Origin: Chionoecetes opilio
Lineage: Eukaryota > Arthropoda > Malacostraca > Decapoda > Majidae
Length of the DNA stretch: 64,000 nt
Assembly (NCBI GenBank): GCA_016584305.1
Contig: JACEEZ010013551.1
Coordinates: forward strand, 80,001 to 144,000
Direction of reading: 5' to 3'
Shown: piece after piece, positions 41,891-53,660 of the stretch
How the letters are laid out: every line of letters starts with the position of its first letter
Numbering within the stretch: position 1 is the first letter of the stretch
Made by a program: the position numbers and the translations under genes
The notes under the pieces: generated by a model
What the model saw: the letters and a program-made list of their open reading frames with translations, nothing else
Databases searched by the model: none
What the model was told of the DNA's origin: nothing

Positions 41891-42322
41891 AGCCCCATCA
41901 TGGATTCGGCGAATAAAAGAAGTGGCGTAAAACGCAAACATAGCTGGTTGTTGATCGCAGAAAGTTGAACTGTTAAAAAAAACTTGAAATACTTGTAACT
42001 ATATTATTCAACAAGACAATCGATAATAGATAACAGATGTTATTTACCATGAATTATTTAGAGTTATATGCCAATGTAATGCATAATACTAAGAAAAAAC
42101 AAGTGCTGGGTCAACAAGGTGGCGGTTGTTGCTGCCAAGATGGCCATCAGATGTAAATACAGTAAAAGCCTTATAACTCGGCACGATAGGGGCTCTGGCC
42201 CTTGCCGAGTTATGCAATGTCCTCCTCTGATATGGGAAAAAAAAAAAAAAAAAAAGGTAAATACAGTACAGTAAAAGCCTTATAACTCGGAATTTGATAT
42301 AACTCGGCATGGCAAAGACACG

Positions 42323-42324
<2 letters not shown>

Positions 42325-42360
<36 letters not shown>

Positions 42361-42712
42361 ATTTTATTTTTATTTTTATATACCACCTATGCCTATAGCG
42401 CGTGTAGGCAGTGAGCTCCAGGGGTGGGATGGTAGGCCCTGGAGGCTCACTCGATGGTTGGCCCTCGCCCGTGGTGGCGCAGGCAGGATTCTTATATGTA
42501 GTGACGCCTGTGATTAGAGGCTCATGCCGCCCCCTGTGTCCTCCCATGCACTCACAGTCGAAGGTGGAGTTAATGGACAGGGCATGTGGGTGTTCTTAGG
42601 CCACTCGACCGACGGTGCAGAAAGATTTCAAGTGGATTTATGGGTCTCACTTGGGATCGAACTCAGGTCTTCGAGAACGCCACTCGGTGACGCTAACCAC
42701 TCTGCTACCGAG
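42325..42712 (-). repeat. tRNA-derived SINE (left arm), hAT-free
   Basis: Minus-strand tRNA-like head at about 42640-42712, with A box TAGCAGAGTGGTTAGCG and B box GAGTTCGATCCC. The unrelated body ends in 'ataaaaataaaaataaaata' and a 31-base poly(A). At about 42500 it keeps the uninterrupted target of the hAT MITE (gcgtcact on the minus strand). Confidence 0.82.
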
Positions 42713-42879
42713 GCCCTAAACTGCATCTCATGGTTTTCACTCGGCATATCATGCCCTCACAACCTCTTGTGTGAACATGTAAACAGAAAGTCGGCAAAAA
42801 ATAATGTATCTCGGCATATTGATGTTGTAACTGCATCTCTTCGCTTACACTCGGCATATCGTCAGTCGCATAAAGTCGT

Positions 42880-42985
42880 ATTTTTGTCCTTTTGATCTTT
42901 TCCTGCAGGCTCAGGCTCTTCAATTTCATTCCCTTCCTGCTGGAGACACCCTTGCGTGATGGAGCTGACATCTTGAAATATAGTA
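42880..42985 (-). pseudogene. pogo-like transposase HTH fragment (left arm)
   Basis: Minus strand: MSAPSRKGVSSRKGMKLKSL then 'SLQEKIKRTK'. It is the start of a CENP-B/pogo-type transposase, mirrored at 43397. Confidence 0.6.
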
Positions 42986-43396
42986 CTGTATGATGTAATC
43001 CCAAAACACGTAAAATAGGTGGCAAAGTAAAGCAAAGGTCGGGAACGAGCGTGTAGGCTGTCAGCTGAGCCGTGTTTATGTCGTCAAAGCACCGTCTTGG
43101 ATACGAATTCCGTTTTTTGTCAAAATTGAAAAAGGATTGGTTTCTGCTTCAAAAACACAACAAGCTTGGTAGGAGCCAAAATAATAATCAATGCAAAACA
43201 TTGCAAACAATATCACAAAGTAGTATAACACACATTTCAGCAAGTGTTATTGGATTGGGATTCGTAATCCAAGATGGTGCCTGGACGACAAAAACATGGC
43301 GCAGCCTACGCACTGGTTCCTGCCTGACCTTTGCTTTACTTTGCCACCTATTTTACGTGTTTTGGGATTACATCATACAGTACTGTATTTCAAGAT

Positions 43397-43475
43397 GTCA
43401 GCTCCATCACGCAAGGGTGTCTCCAGCAGGAAGGGAATGAAATTGAAGAGCCTGAGCCTGCAGGAAAAGATCAAA
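43397..43475 (+). pseudogene. pogo-like transposase HTH fragment (right arm)
   Basis: Same start as above, plus strand (MSAPSRKGVSSRKGMK). The longer version at 54395-54570 continues into 'ARMDAGASMRAICAEF', a typical pogo helix-turn-helix. Only the N terminus is kept. Confidence 0.65.
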
Positions 43476-43649
43476 AGGACAAAAATACGACTTTATGCGA
43501 CTGACGATATGCCGAGTGTAAGCGAAGAGATGCAGTTACAACATCAATATGCCGAGATACATTATTTTTTGCCGACTTTCTGTTTACATGTTCACACAAG
43601 AGGTTGTGAGGGCATGATATGCCGAGTGAAAACCATGAGATGCAGTTTA

Positions 43650-44300
43650 GGGCCTCGGTAGCAGAGTGGTTAGCGTCACCGAGTGGCGTTCTCGAAGACC
43701 TGAGTTCGATCCCAAGTGAGACCCATAAATCCACTTGAAATCTTTCTGCACCGTCGGTCGAGTGGCCTAAGAACACCCACATGCCCTGTCCATTAACTCC
43801 ACCTTCGACTGTGAGTGCATGGGAGGACACAGGGGGCGGCATGAGCCTCTAATCACAGGCGTCAGTCCAGGGCCGGATTAAGGGGGGGGCTACCGGGGCT
43901 CTTGCCCCAGGGCTCCCACCATATGTATATTAGCTTTAAGCAGTAATACTAAAAACATTGGCAAGTTACAAAACCAAAACATATTTGTCTGTCTCTGTTT
44001 CATCCTTTATCTCTGAATACCAGTCTATGCATTAACAGTTCTTTGCCAAACATAGGCCTCAAAATACCCACAAAAGTGCTTAATTTTCGTGCAAATATAG
44101 GGCCCCCACAAAAGCTGAGCCCCAGGGCCCCCACAGCTCTTGATCCGGCCCTGGGCGTCACTATAACAATCCTGCCTGCGCCACCACGGGCGAGGGCCAA
44201 CCATCACAGCCCTCGAGTGAGCCTCCAGGGCCTACCATCCCACCCCTGTAGCTCACTGCCTACACGCCCTATAGGCATAGGTGTGAAAAAAAAAGAAAAA
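43650..44300 (+). repeat. tRNA-derived SINE (right arm), split by a hAT MITE
   Basis: A box TAGCAGAGTGGTTAGCG at about 43658 and B box GAGTTCGATCCC at about 43702. The body matches the left-arm SINE and ends in an A-rich tail near 44285-44305. A 288-bp hAT MITE interrupts it at 43867. Confidence 0.82.
43867..44154. mobile_element. hAT MITE in the SINE
   Basis: Ends CCAGGGCCGGATTAAG and CTTGATCCGGCCCTGG. It is flanked by the 8-bp repeat GCGTCAGT / GCGTCACT (43859-43866 and 44155-44162; one mismatch). No coding region. A longer copy sits at the same SINE position at 55458-55786. Confidence 0.88.
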
Positions 44301-44376
44301 AAAAAAATTTGCCTTTGCCATGCCGAGTTATATCAAATTCCGAGTTATACAGTGCAGAGTTATAAGGCTTTTACTG

Positions 44377-45090
44377 TATCACCCACTTCCCGCTGCCGCT
44401 CACCACTGTAAAATGTGATATCTCTGGTCTGCCGCTTCACCTCTGGGATACCTCACTAGGCGACGCCCTCAGTGCCACCACCATGGGTCATTACAGCTCA
44501 GACTCCTCCCCGCACCCATGGATAAGAAAAACATCCTGCTTCCTGGATGTCTCCCTCACCCGCCTGCGGGCTGCCGCCACACAACACTCACGGCCCACAT
44601 TGAATGATTACATGAAACATTAACAGCAATACAAAAGACAATAGATAATAGATAACAGATGTTATTTACCATGAACAATTTAGAGTTAGGCCTGGTGAGA
44701 CGAGTGAGTGTGATGGTTGTGGTTGTGTGTTTACCTTTCCTCCACTCTCGTTTATCAGCTTTTTTGCCCTTGTCCTTGTTGTCACCTGGCTTCCTCGAAC
44801 CACCACCACCACCAGTACTTTTAGATGCTCGTCTCAATGCATAGTCTTAGTGAGAAATGCCAAAGGTACCGTCACTTGGAGTAAAAAACAGCGCAGACGT
44901 CAAGATGGCTGCCGGGAAGATAACAAACACCAACATGGACGCTTGCGGGCGGTGCATTCTGGGCCGACGTCATTCCGTGATGTCAGCGCGCGTTTTGCCA
45001 AAAGTGAATTTGAAGCACCAAATTGGCATTCTGGTACCATATCCAACCTATCACCAAACTGATACTCGCCAAACGCGAGGGACCACTGTA
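44377..45090. other. Unassigned intron sequence ending in a Tigger-type terminus
   Basis: A 55-bp segment (44635-44690, 'gataatagataacagatgtt') repeats 42007-42062 outside the left end of the composite. The stretch ends with 'actcgccaaacgcgagggaccactgta', the right terminus of a mariner/Tigger-type MITE; its left end was not found. Confidence 0.45.
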
Positions 45091-45232
45091 TATGTATATT
45101 TATGAAGCAATCGTAAAAATGCTATATCTAATCACATTATAGCAGAGTGGTTACTTTACAATATGCAATAGAATAAAATATGTACGACCATATATAGCTA
45201 AGGGGTGATTAAAAAATAAATAATAAAGTATC

Positions 45233-45752
45233 ATGGGATTATTGTAAAGGACAAAGATCCGGATCTTCAAGACGCTTGTGATCCCTGTCTTACTCTATGG
45301 TTGTGAGACATGGACACTAAATAGCAACTTGAAGAGACGAATCAATGCCTTTGGTAATAAGTGTCTTCACAGAATCATGGGGTATCGCTGGGATGATTAC
45401 GTGTCAAATCAGCGCTTGCACCGTGAGACTGAATCGAGGCCTATTACCTGCATAGTCCGTCAGCGCCAACTTCGGCTATATGGGCATGTGGCACGCTACC
45501 CTGAAACCGATCCTTCCCATCGGGTTGTATCTGTAAGAGACAATCCAGCGTGGAGGAGGCCAAGGGGGCGCCGACAAGGCTCGTGGCTGGGGCAAGTTGA
45601 TGTTTCTTGTCGAGAGCTGCTTGGTGTGGGAAAGGAGCCTGCATGGGGACTCGTGCGTGGTGACCCCCGGGAGTGGCGTTGTAGGGTGGGCGAGGCGACG
45701 CGCCCCCCGGCGTATGCCCCCAATGATTGATTGATTGATGGGATAATTGTAA
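45233..45752 (+). mobile_element. Short 5'-truncated RTE-like LINE with 15-bp TSD
   Basis: The 490-bp insertion (45248-45737) encodes only the RT C-terminal region: 'LLYGCETWTL', 'CLHRIMGYRWDDYVSNQ' and 'LRLYGHVARYP'. It ends with an open frame through APND and a (ATTG)n tail. Direct repeats ATGGGATTATTGTAA (45233-45247) and ATGGGATAATTGTAA (45738-45752) flank it. It is the same family as 9077-10700, opposite strand, and keeps about 150 residues uninterrupted. Confidence 0.9.
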
Positions 45753-45811
45753 CATACACAAAAATGAGAATCTGGTAATCTCAAAACTGCAAATTCTGAG
45801 GCTTTATAATA

Positions 45812-47179
45812 CAGTAAAACCTTTCTAACTCAGACCCCATATTCCCTGAACTAATAATCTGGGCAGACAAACTTCTTAAAAATCCTAAATGTCTGATTAA
45901 TATGAAGCCTCGAGTACGCTACTCAGACAGGCACCACCAGGACCAGTGGCAGTTAACATCTGAAACTATTATGGCATTTGGCTTTCATCCAACAAAATTT
46001 CATAACAAAATCTTTTAAATCCCCCTCATGCTTGTGGTAGCATGGTAGATAGGAGAGGAAGAGCAGAAATCAGGAGCAGAGATAGAGGCACGTGGGTGTA
46101 GTGACCGGTCTGGGCGTCTTGGTAGAAGGGTGTTCCTAATAGAGGTATGTAGGGTGGAGATATACACCATGGTAGGTAGGTGTACATGAATAAATATACA
46201 AGACAAAGGGAAGTAGTAGGTGCAGCAGAGAATGCAAGTCGTTTGTTCTTTTTTTTTTTTACATCACAAAGGACTGGCCAAGGGGAAAAAAAAAAGAAAA
46301 AAAAAAAGAGGTAATAAACAGCCGGCTTATTTGCCAATCCCTATGAAGAAGACAGTAAGAGAATAAAGAAAGAGGGGTAGGCCAATTTAGTTCGGGAGGT
46401 GTCTTGTTACTTCTATCGAAAAGATTTACCGTACTTTACGGCTTATAAGACGCACTTTTTCCCCCTAAAAATACCCTGAAAAACACTCGTGTGTCTTCCA
46501 AGACGAATGTTGTAAGAGGTTAGCTTAGGTAGCTATTCAATTCATCCTCTTATATGATGTAACCTCAGTACTTACCTGTTAAGAGTATTTAGAATACCAT
46601 AATAGTACAGCAGATATGCGAATTATTTGGCTGAATTGTGACTTTGGGCAAGAAACAAAGGGCAAAGAAAGCTTCTGCTCTTCTCTCTCCTCTTCTTGCC
46701 TCCGTAATATTTAATTTCCTGCTGCTATATCTTTTGCTGCATTAAATACAGGGTCATTAACAAGTTATTCTGCGACAATAAGAATCGCCAAAGAGATAAA
46801 TTTAGGCAGCTGCTATCTTGGTAGCAATGTAAATTGTGAAGCGTTAAGTATTGCTCAGTAAGGAGACCTGGGGGGGGGGGGGGGGGGGGGGGAGAGAGAC
46901 CGCTACTGAAAGCAGCCCTGGCAGGCGACACTCTGGGGATTTGTAAGGTAAGGCCTTCAGTGCTTGAGGTGCTTAATGTGTTGTAGGCGATGTGGGGGCT
47001 GGCTGACGAAGTGGATGGCAAAGAGGAGGTAGATGCTGCAGAAAACTCTGAATTCGAATAATGTGCGGACAATTATGGAAAGTTGGAAAGTTGTTGAAAA
47101 GATTTGAGCTTGGCCTGAAACAGGTCGAATTATCCGAAGTTTGAATCATACGGGTTCGAATTATAGAGGGTTTACTGTA
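45812..47179. mobile_element. Possible pogo-type MITE, weak ends
   Basis: CAGTAAAACCTTTCTAACTC at 45813 and the inverse of CAGTAAACCCTCTATAATTC ending near 47177 are alike but only about 70% identical. They may be ends of one old element or of two. Inside are part of another MITE end (46427-46600, 'ccgtactttacggcttataa') and a run of about 32 G at 46870-46901. Confidence 0.4.
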
Positions 47180-47430
47180 TAGAGAAACGATGCTGCTGCT
47201 GCTGCTGCTAAGAACACTGCAGAGTAACTTCCATTACTTGGTCTGTTGCAGTAAGAATAAGAAACGGGTCCATTACTCCGTTACTCAATAAAGTAGCTTT
47301 GTTACTAACATAGTAACAGACCGGTACACACCTGTGGCAAATTTACGATAAGAGAGTCAATGTGGTCAACAGAAGTGATTTTCACAGTGTTATACTAGAC
47401 ACTATCATACTAGGGAAAATGTATGGTTAC

Positions 47431-47534
47431 CCTTTCTGATTGCAGAGGATGCCCTTGTTGAGCAATGCTCGCCGTAAGTCATGAAGAACCTGGTCCGGAT
47501 TCTTGCTTGCTGTGGTGCTCACATTATAAAGATT
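47431..47534 (-). CDS. Melk: MELK penultimate coding exon, start of KA1
   Basis: Between acceptor tttccag|AAT and donor AAAGG|gtaacc, the minus strand encodes NLYNVSTTASKNPDQVLHDL then 'RRALLNKGILCNQKG'. This corresponds to the start of the MELK KA1 domain, where vertebrates have Y-N-V-T-T-T-x(5)-P-D-Q-L. The 104-nt exon begins in phase 0 and leaves two bases that join the exon at 25883. A 21.5-kb transposon-filled intron separates the two halves of KA1. Confidence 0.88.
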
Positions 47535-49208
47535 CTGGAAAGAAGCAAAAGAACATATTAAGGAAAAAAATATCTTGCACAAAGATATTGGCTCCTAATG
47601 AGCTTTTTAGTTATGTACATAGTACACCTAATAATGAATTGTACTTTCATCAAGACAAAATGGTACATATGAAAATTATTCTTACATTATTTACTAAATA
47701 TTAATTTTACATCACAGTGATTCATAGTAGGTTGCTTTGATTAAATAAAATGTGAGTATAACAAAAAAAAAGATAACAGAATGCAAACCTCAGAGCACTT
47801 CATGAGGTGCATAACCCACACAACAGGGGATCATCATTACATAATGGATGTGTTAGGCTGAGGCGTAGTAATTTGTAATGCACGGCCATTTTATGCCCAA
47901 ATTTCTTGGCAAAATTGGACAACATGGCATCCTAGTTACACATTACCCTGCCTTCTACCCACCATAGCCTTGAAACATCACCCACATTCACAAAGCAGTG
48001 CTCCAGGTCAGAAATTACATTAACGATTGATGGACAAGACAGGTCACTTACTCTCCAGCCTAGCATGTCCCATGTTGATACAAATAAATGTAACATCAGT
48101 TGTTCGTCCAAAAGTAATTGCTCTCAACTTCATTTTTTATCCATTTTCATAGGTTTATGCATATCTAGCCCTACTCTACAGAGTTGAAGCCAGCAGTCAC
48201 TGCCTACTGGAGCTCCTGGCTCCTTATGACAGGCTGCCATAACAAGCCAACCTCCATGGCAGCGGGCCGGGCAGCCCCCCATGGCCACTCTTCCCCCTCA
48301 TCCCGATGCGTAGCAGCCTGTACTGCTGCGCCCCCTCCACACAGAGGGTGTATCCTACTAAGTTCCTCGTCAGGATGGACAAGCCAGTCCTCGTGCCGCA
48401 CGCCAGCAGCACGAACACTCTCCTCTCTTCCGGGACCGGCGAGTGTAGCCATGCCCCTCGCCACCCGTCTTTTTGCCCGCAGCCTAGGGCCGCTGCGCTA
48501 GGCTGGCTGCTACCCGCTGCCACCTGCCACCTGGCTGCCACCGATCATCGCACTCCACCTGACATCAAAGCATCTCTCTGACGGGCTCAAGCTAGCCCGT
48601 GTGTCTCCCCTGTTGGAGGCACGATAGACACAAACATAGCCCTACTCTTTTTCCTTTTTTTTATAAGAAATAAGCCTCTGCACATAGTCGTTAATTCATG
48701 TTGCCTGCCTGGTATGGGTTAATGTTTTTCATTCTTTTTCTTTCTTGTTATCACAGTTCCTTCTGAACAGTTCATTACTCATTATCTTACGGTTTATGTA
48801 GCCATCTTCAATCCATTTGAATATGTTTCTTCTAATCAATATACCTCAGATTTTGGTCAATAATTTGTTACTCGCTTCTGCCTTTCCTGAACACTTAGAG
48901 GGGGCTCTTTTCCTTTCCCAAATGGACCAGTGGGATCCACATACAAATCATAAAAAGATCATACAAAATTGTAACAGTTAAAAGATCAGGAGGGACAGGA
49001 AGTTTAAAGTCAATTTAGGAAGGGTGAGGACACAAATGAATCCCAAGAATGAATGCATTGAACTAAGATTTTACATACAACACACAATGATTTTCTAATG
49101 TCACTTTGAGTTTTGTTCATTAATTAAGATATCAAATTTCAATGGAAATTATATAAGAGGGTAAGAACACACATTTAATGGAATAGTTGCAGTCTTTCAA
49201 ATTCTTAC
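47535..49208 (-). other. MELK intron
   Basis: No transposon ends recognised. A GC-rich island at about 48180-48600 has long open frames on both strands, which I take as compositional; none resembles a known protein. Confidence 0.5.
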
Positions 49209-49374
49209 CTTGCTCTCAACAATCGCTGGTCCAGTGTCTGAATGCAGCTTTTTCCGAGGGGTCAGCATATTTCTCATCTTATCGAGGTGTTTCTCAATAC
49301 TCCCAAAGACTTTTCTTGATGACAAAGGAGTTCGATTAGAGGACCAACCCCATTCTTCTGGTGGTGCTAAGTAT
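49209..49374 (-). CDS. Melk: MELK exon, linker with conserved FGSIEKHLDK block
   Basis: Acceptor cattccag|A and donor AAG|gtaaga bound a 166-nt exon reading YLAPPEEWGWSS, then 'RKVFGSIEKHLDKMRNMLTP', then 'RKKLHSDTGPAIVESK'. The V-F-G-S-[IL]-E-x-x-L-D-K block, followed closely by KA1, is a feature of MELK orthologues as I recall them. The first base completes an Arg codon from the 56392 exon; the end is in phase 0. Confidence 0.88.
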
Positions 49375-49619
49375 CTGGAATGTCATAGGCAAGAATTATG
49401 GGAGAAAAGCTTTCAGCATAATATCATACAACACTATGCAGTCATTTATGTTAGCTGAGTGTTGTTATCTCCATTTATCTTGATATTTAACTATGGAATA
49501 TATGCAGAAACTCCTCATAAAATGACTGGGTTGCCTTCTGACCCAAAGGTCATAATATGATGTGGAGAAGTCGTTAGAAGTCATATTAGTACAGCTGATA
49601 ATCTCTCATATCATAAGAA

Positions 49620-52467
49620 TTGTGCAAATTATGACTAAAGCATGAAAATTCTACCAGTGTTAGTACATGCCATAAGCTTCATTTTCAGATCGGGAGGTAA
49701 GGCAGATTTGACCTCTGAGGACCGTAAGAGGTCAATGACCTCAAAGTATCAAAATATTGATGTTTGGCGTCATTGGTTAATGGTCAACATGTTTATGATG
49801 TACAAACCATGCATTTGTGTTCCAATAAAAGTGTCTACATATTCCACACAGCGTTGGTAATTATTTACAGGTGTCTAGCTTTGACCTCTGAGGACAGTGA
49901 GAGGTCAATTACCTCAACATATCAAATATTGATGCCAATGAATGTAAACTGTGGTGGCTGGTACTAACACAATTGTTGTACTTGTGTGTTGCAGGATTCC
50001 CTGCCTGATGATCGAAGCCAAGATACAAGCATCCCAGACCTGATCGTCACTATGGCAAAGCGTCATATCCTCATAGACCCAGCCCAGCCCTCTACGTCCA
50101 AGCAATCAAGACCACCCCCAAGAACTAACAATAAGCTTTGTATTCTTTGCCAAGCAGACAGATGAACCTTTGCAGTGCCCACTAAGATCAACCATGAAAC
50201 CCGAGTGGTAGTGGCTATGCATCATTGACAGAAGACCTCCTCCAGTTCAAGGGACTTCGGCACATGCCAATGGAACTCAACGTGAACAGACTGGATGATG
50301 GCGATGGCATAGAAGCTACGTTGAGGACACACAGTGCTCAGTGGCACAAGAAATGTCGTTTAAAATTTTTTAAAAAAATGTTTGACCAGCAGAGCAGAGC
50401 AGAATCAGCTTCAGGACAGCAATCTAGTACCGGTACTCCAACCGTGCACACACGGTCAGCAGCTGCCCACAGGCTTCCACAGTCAACCGAGCCTATCTGT
50501 TTCTTCTGCAATAAGCCAGCTGGCACTGCAGACTTGCACGAAGCAGCTACAAAGGAAATTGACAAGAACGTTCGGAGATGTGCCACTGAATTGGGGGACA
50601 CTGAACTGCTGGCCAAGCTGTCTGCAGGAGACATGATTGCCATCGAGGCAAAATACCATCGCAACTGTCTCCGTGCATTATACAACAAAATCAGACCAGC
50701 CGCACTCAAGGACGAGGATGCGGATCGTCTGCATGGCATAGCCTTTGCTGAGCTGGTGGTATTCATGGAGGACATGCATGCAGATGAGGACAATGCCCCT
50801 GTATTTAAACTCTCAGACGTGGCTAACCTCTACAAGACGAGACTGGAGCAGCTGGATGCTCCAGTAATCTCCACGGTAATCAACAGAACACACACAACCA
50901 GACTGAAGGACAGACTTATTTCTGTGCTTCCTGATCTGAGAGCCCATTCTCAGGGCCGAGACACACTTCTCTTGTTTGAGAAAGATATAGGTCCCGCCCT
51001 GAAGAAGGCCTGTGATCATGACAGTGATGCCATGCACCTAGTAAGAGCAGCACAGGTAGTACGTAGAGAAATGTTTCAGACCAGGTTCACCTTTGATGGT
51101 GCGTTCCACGCTGACTGCCAGAAAGATTCTGTGACACCATCCCTCCTTGCTCTGGTGAACATGATCCTCGATGGGGCGAACATCAAGCACCAGACTAAGT
51201 TGGCCAACACAAGCACCACAACTGCTGCTCTTACAGTATCGCAGCTACTGGTGTTCAACAGTGTAAAGCATGCACGCAGTGTGGGGTCAACCTCAGTGCG
51301 CCACAGCCGCGAGAGAGAAACCCCACTCCCACTCTACTTGTCCCTCAAGATTCACGCTGTGACCAGGAGCAGAGGTCTGATTGACACACTGTTCAGCCTA
51401 GGGATGTGTGTGTCATATGATAGATTACTACAGCTCACAGCAGACATTGCCAATGGTGTCTGCCAGCGCTTCAACATGGAAGAAGTTGTTTGCCCACCCA
51501 AGCTGCGCAAGGGACTGTTCACTACTGGGGCTGTCGATAATATTGACCATAACCCCAGCTCTACGACAGCCAAGGATTCTTTTCATGGCACAGGTATCTC
51601 CCTAATGCAACATCCATCACACACGAATGGCGGACTCGACCGTGGTGTAGTGGTGATTGGGCAAGACATCTCTTCCACCAAGTCGGTAGCACCTCTGCCA
51701 TCAGTGTACACGAGTGTGCCACCTGCTGCCATGAAGACAAAGCACTTCACTGCACCGGCTGTACAACGTTCTGCAAGGCCTCCCGACCTCCTGGCTGCTG
51801 AAGCTGCCATGGAAGAAGAGTATGGGTGGCTGAGGACAGTGAAGACAGCTCTAGAGAAGCAATCCATAGATGAATGGGTGTCATGGTCTGCCTACCATGC
51901 CGATGTCCAGCAAGCAGTGATCCCACCTGCGGCGATCAATGCACTGTTGCCTCTGTTCCTAGACAGTGCACACTCGGTGGCAATGATAAGACATTCCATG
52001 GCCATCGTCAAGGCAGCTATTCAGCACCTGAACCTGAACATGTGAACACCTGAACATGTTCAGTGCACATTGAAAATTAAGGTTGCACAGATGATCTTAC
52101 AACACGATTTCATGCAAGCGGTTCTGGACACCACAATAACGTAAATGTGTATTTCAATAAATTTGTTTTCTGAGGTCACTGACCTCATTTAAAGCACTTG
52201 TTCAGTCATGGTTGCATCCTGTGATTATGTATAAATAGGCTCTCCAGAAGATAAAGGGACCAACACATGGCAACATACCTTTTTAATGATTCCCAAAACA
52301 GACAAACTGCACCAGAATCGTGAAAAAATGACAATTTCAATGTAATTGAGGTCATTGACCTCACTATCCACAGAGATCAAATCTGACTTACCTCCGATCT
52401 GAAAATGAAGCTTATGGTATGTACTAACACTGGTAAAAATTTCATGCTTTAGTCATAATTTGCACAT
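49620..52467 (+). mobile_element. Second 2.8-kb TIR element of the CxxC/FHGT family
   Basis: Inverted repeats of about 120 bp (49621-49745 and 52345-52466) begin TTGTGCAAATTATGACTAAAG and hold 'aagcttcattttcagatcgg'. Subterminal motifs 'gaggtcaatgacctca' recur at about 49728, 49895, 52170 and 52352, a layout often used for transposase binding. Length (2.85 kb) and gene content parallel the element at 30232-33042, but the TIR sequences differ. No target duplication could be fixed. Confidence 0.8.
50052..52045 (+). pseudogene. Uncharacterised element protein, better preserved copy
   Basis: The family start is probably at 50052 (MAKRHILIDPAQPS), with a first pair C-I-L-C. Two small frameshifts near 50160-50210 precede the long open frame 50225-52045. 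That frame has 'HSAQWHKKCRLKFF', C-F-F-C (about residues 92-95), 'YHRNCLRALYNKIRP', 'LYLSLKIHAVTRSRGLIDTL', 'VDNIDHNPSSTTAKDSFHGT', and a C-terminal 'PLFLDSAHSVAMIRHSMAIV'. It ends at QHLNLNM inside a small 'cacctgaacatgt' duplication. As I remember the family, a further segment with a D-Q-P-L-Y motif is usual, so the C terminus is cut. The D-N-I-D and F-H-G-T blocks are shared with the 30599 copy. Function unknown; a transposase is the simplest reading given the TIRs. Confidence 0.78.
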
Positions 52468-53017
52468 TGTTATGGTTATCTGCTGCACTATATATAAATG
52501 TTTTTGGTTCAACATCAATCGCAAACGGTGGGAAGGTATCATCAATTCAGAGTTGCAATGCTTCATAAGTGGTTGTGCATTTCCAATGGGCAAATAGATT
52601 AAATGACTTTTCCCCACTAACCATCTACTCATTCCTGTCTTCGAATCAAATCTTTAAAGTGGCTTATTAAAGACATATTCAGTTGTGTTTATGGTTCATC
52701 ACCAAAAAATGGAGGCAAGATGCTATTCATTAATTATTGTAAACTAATTTATCAGTATCCTGTGATTAAAATACAATGAGCTACAATCACCTGTTGGTAT
52801 AAACACTGCTCTTGATTTTATCTTGATTGTACAGGGATCTGATATGAGAAGTCACAAAGTAGAACTTGGTAGAACATGGCAATGATAGCTTATTTTAAAA
52901 CAATATTTCTCATTTAGTTAAACTTTTATGAAACATGAAGGGTAAATATTTAAGAGGTTGAAGTACAAGTGGCGCCATAAAAGATGTTCAGGACTAAGAA
53001 ATCTGAATAAGGTGGTG
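52468..53017. other. MELK intron, nothing recognised
   Basis: AT-rich sequence without element ends or coding signal that I can support. Confidence 0.45.
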
Positions 53018-53660
53018 GATTTATGCTGTCCAACATGTGTAAGAAGAATCAACAGAAGGGGACTGCCAGAAGAGAAAGAGTAGAAACTATAGAAGTGAAA
53101 CAGTTTTGTTATCTTGGTGATATGTTAGATAGCGAGGGTGGAGTGGAGAGAGCAGTAAGAACACGGGTAGCAACTACATGGATAAAGTGGAGAGATAGCG
53201 AGACTGCTGATAAACAAGAGTATTCCACTGAAAAACAGAGGAAGAGTATTTGAAGCATGTATAAGATCAGTATTGATGTATGGTTCTGAGACATGGGCTT
53301 TGATGAAGAAGTTGGAGGATGTGTTGGTTGGTTGTGATCGGAGAATGTTAAGGTTTATGGCTGGGATCACATGGAGAGATGAAGTGTCCTGTGAAGAGGT
53401 GGATTAATGGAGCTGCGTACAGTGATGAGAGTAAGGGGATTGAGGTGGTTTGGGCACGCAAGGAGGAGAGAAGGTGATGAAGCATTGGGGAGAGCTGTAG
53501 GAGTGGAAGTGCCAGGTTGCCGTCTACCGGTCAGGCCAAGGAAGATGTGGAGGCAGTGTGTTGATTATCTGGCAGCATTGGGCATTGAAGAGGTTAAGGC
53601 AATGGATAGAGATACAGTAGAAGCTCAATTCAACAAACTAATGCAGCCAAGAAGAGTTCC
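53018..53660 (+). pseudogene. RTE-like LINE C-terminal remnant (second family)
   Basis: Plus-strand pieces in order: 'VKQFCYLGDMLDSEGGVERAV', 'RGRVFEACIRSVLMYGSETWAL', 'CDRRMLRFMAGITWRDEV', and 'LRWFGHARRREGDEAL'. They are the region after the RT palm of an RTE-type ORF, broken by stops near 53252 and 53405. Sequence differs clearly from the 9-kb and 45-kb RTE copies, so it is another family. Confidence 0.75.

Larger units (their letters stand above)
42160..44376. mobile_element. Palindromic pogo/SINE/hAT composite, copy A
   Basis: TA-flanked ends CAGTAAAAGCCTTATAACTC and its inverse bound 2.2 kb. The interior is a near palindrome: SINE (minus), pogo HTH exon (minus), spacer, pogo HTH exon (plus), SINE (plus), with a hAT MITE in the right SINE only. 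A second, internal copy of the left end starts at 42269. Two identical 123-codon frames on opposite strands (42524-42895 and 43471-43842) are the mirrored SINE and not genes. Confidence 0.82.

Noticed and set aside
42524..43842. Identical 123-codon ORFs on opposite strands
   Set aside because: They fall in mirrored tRNA-derived SINEs that have pol III boxes and A-rich tails; a third copy at 55 kb has a shifted frame.
48184..48581. GC-rich region with four overlapping frames over 80 codons
   Set aside because: No frame resembles a known protein and no splice or start context stands out; likely compositional.
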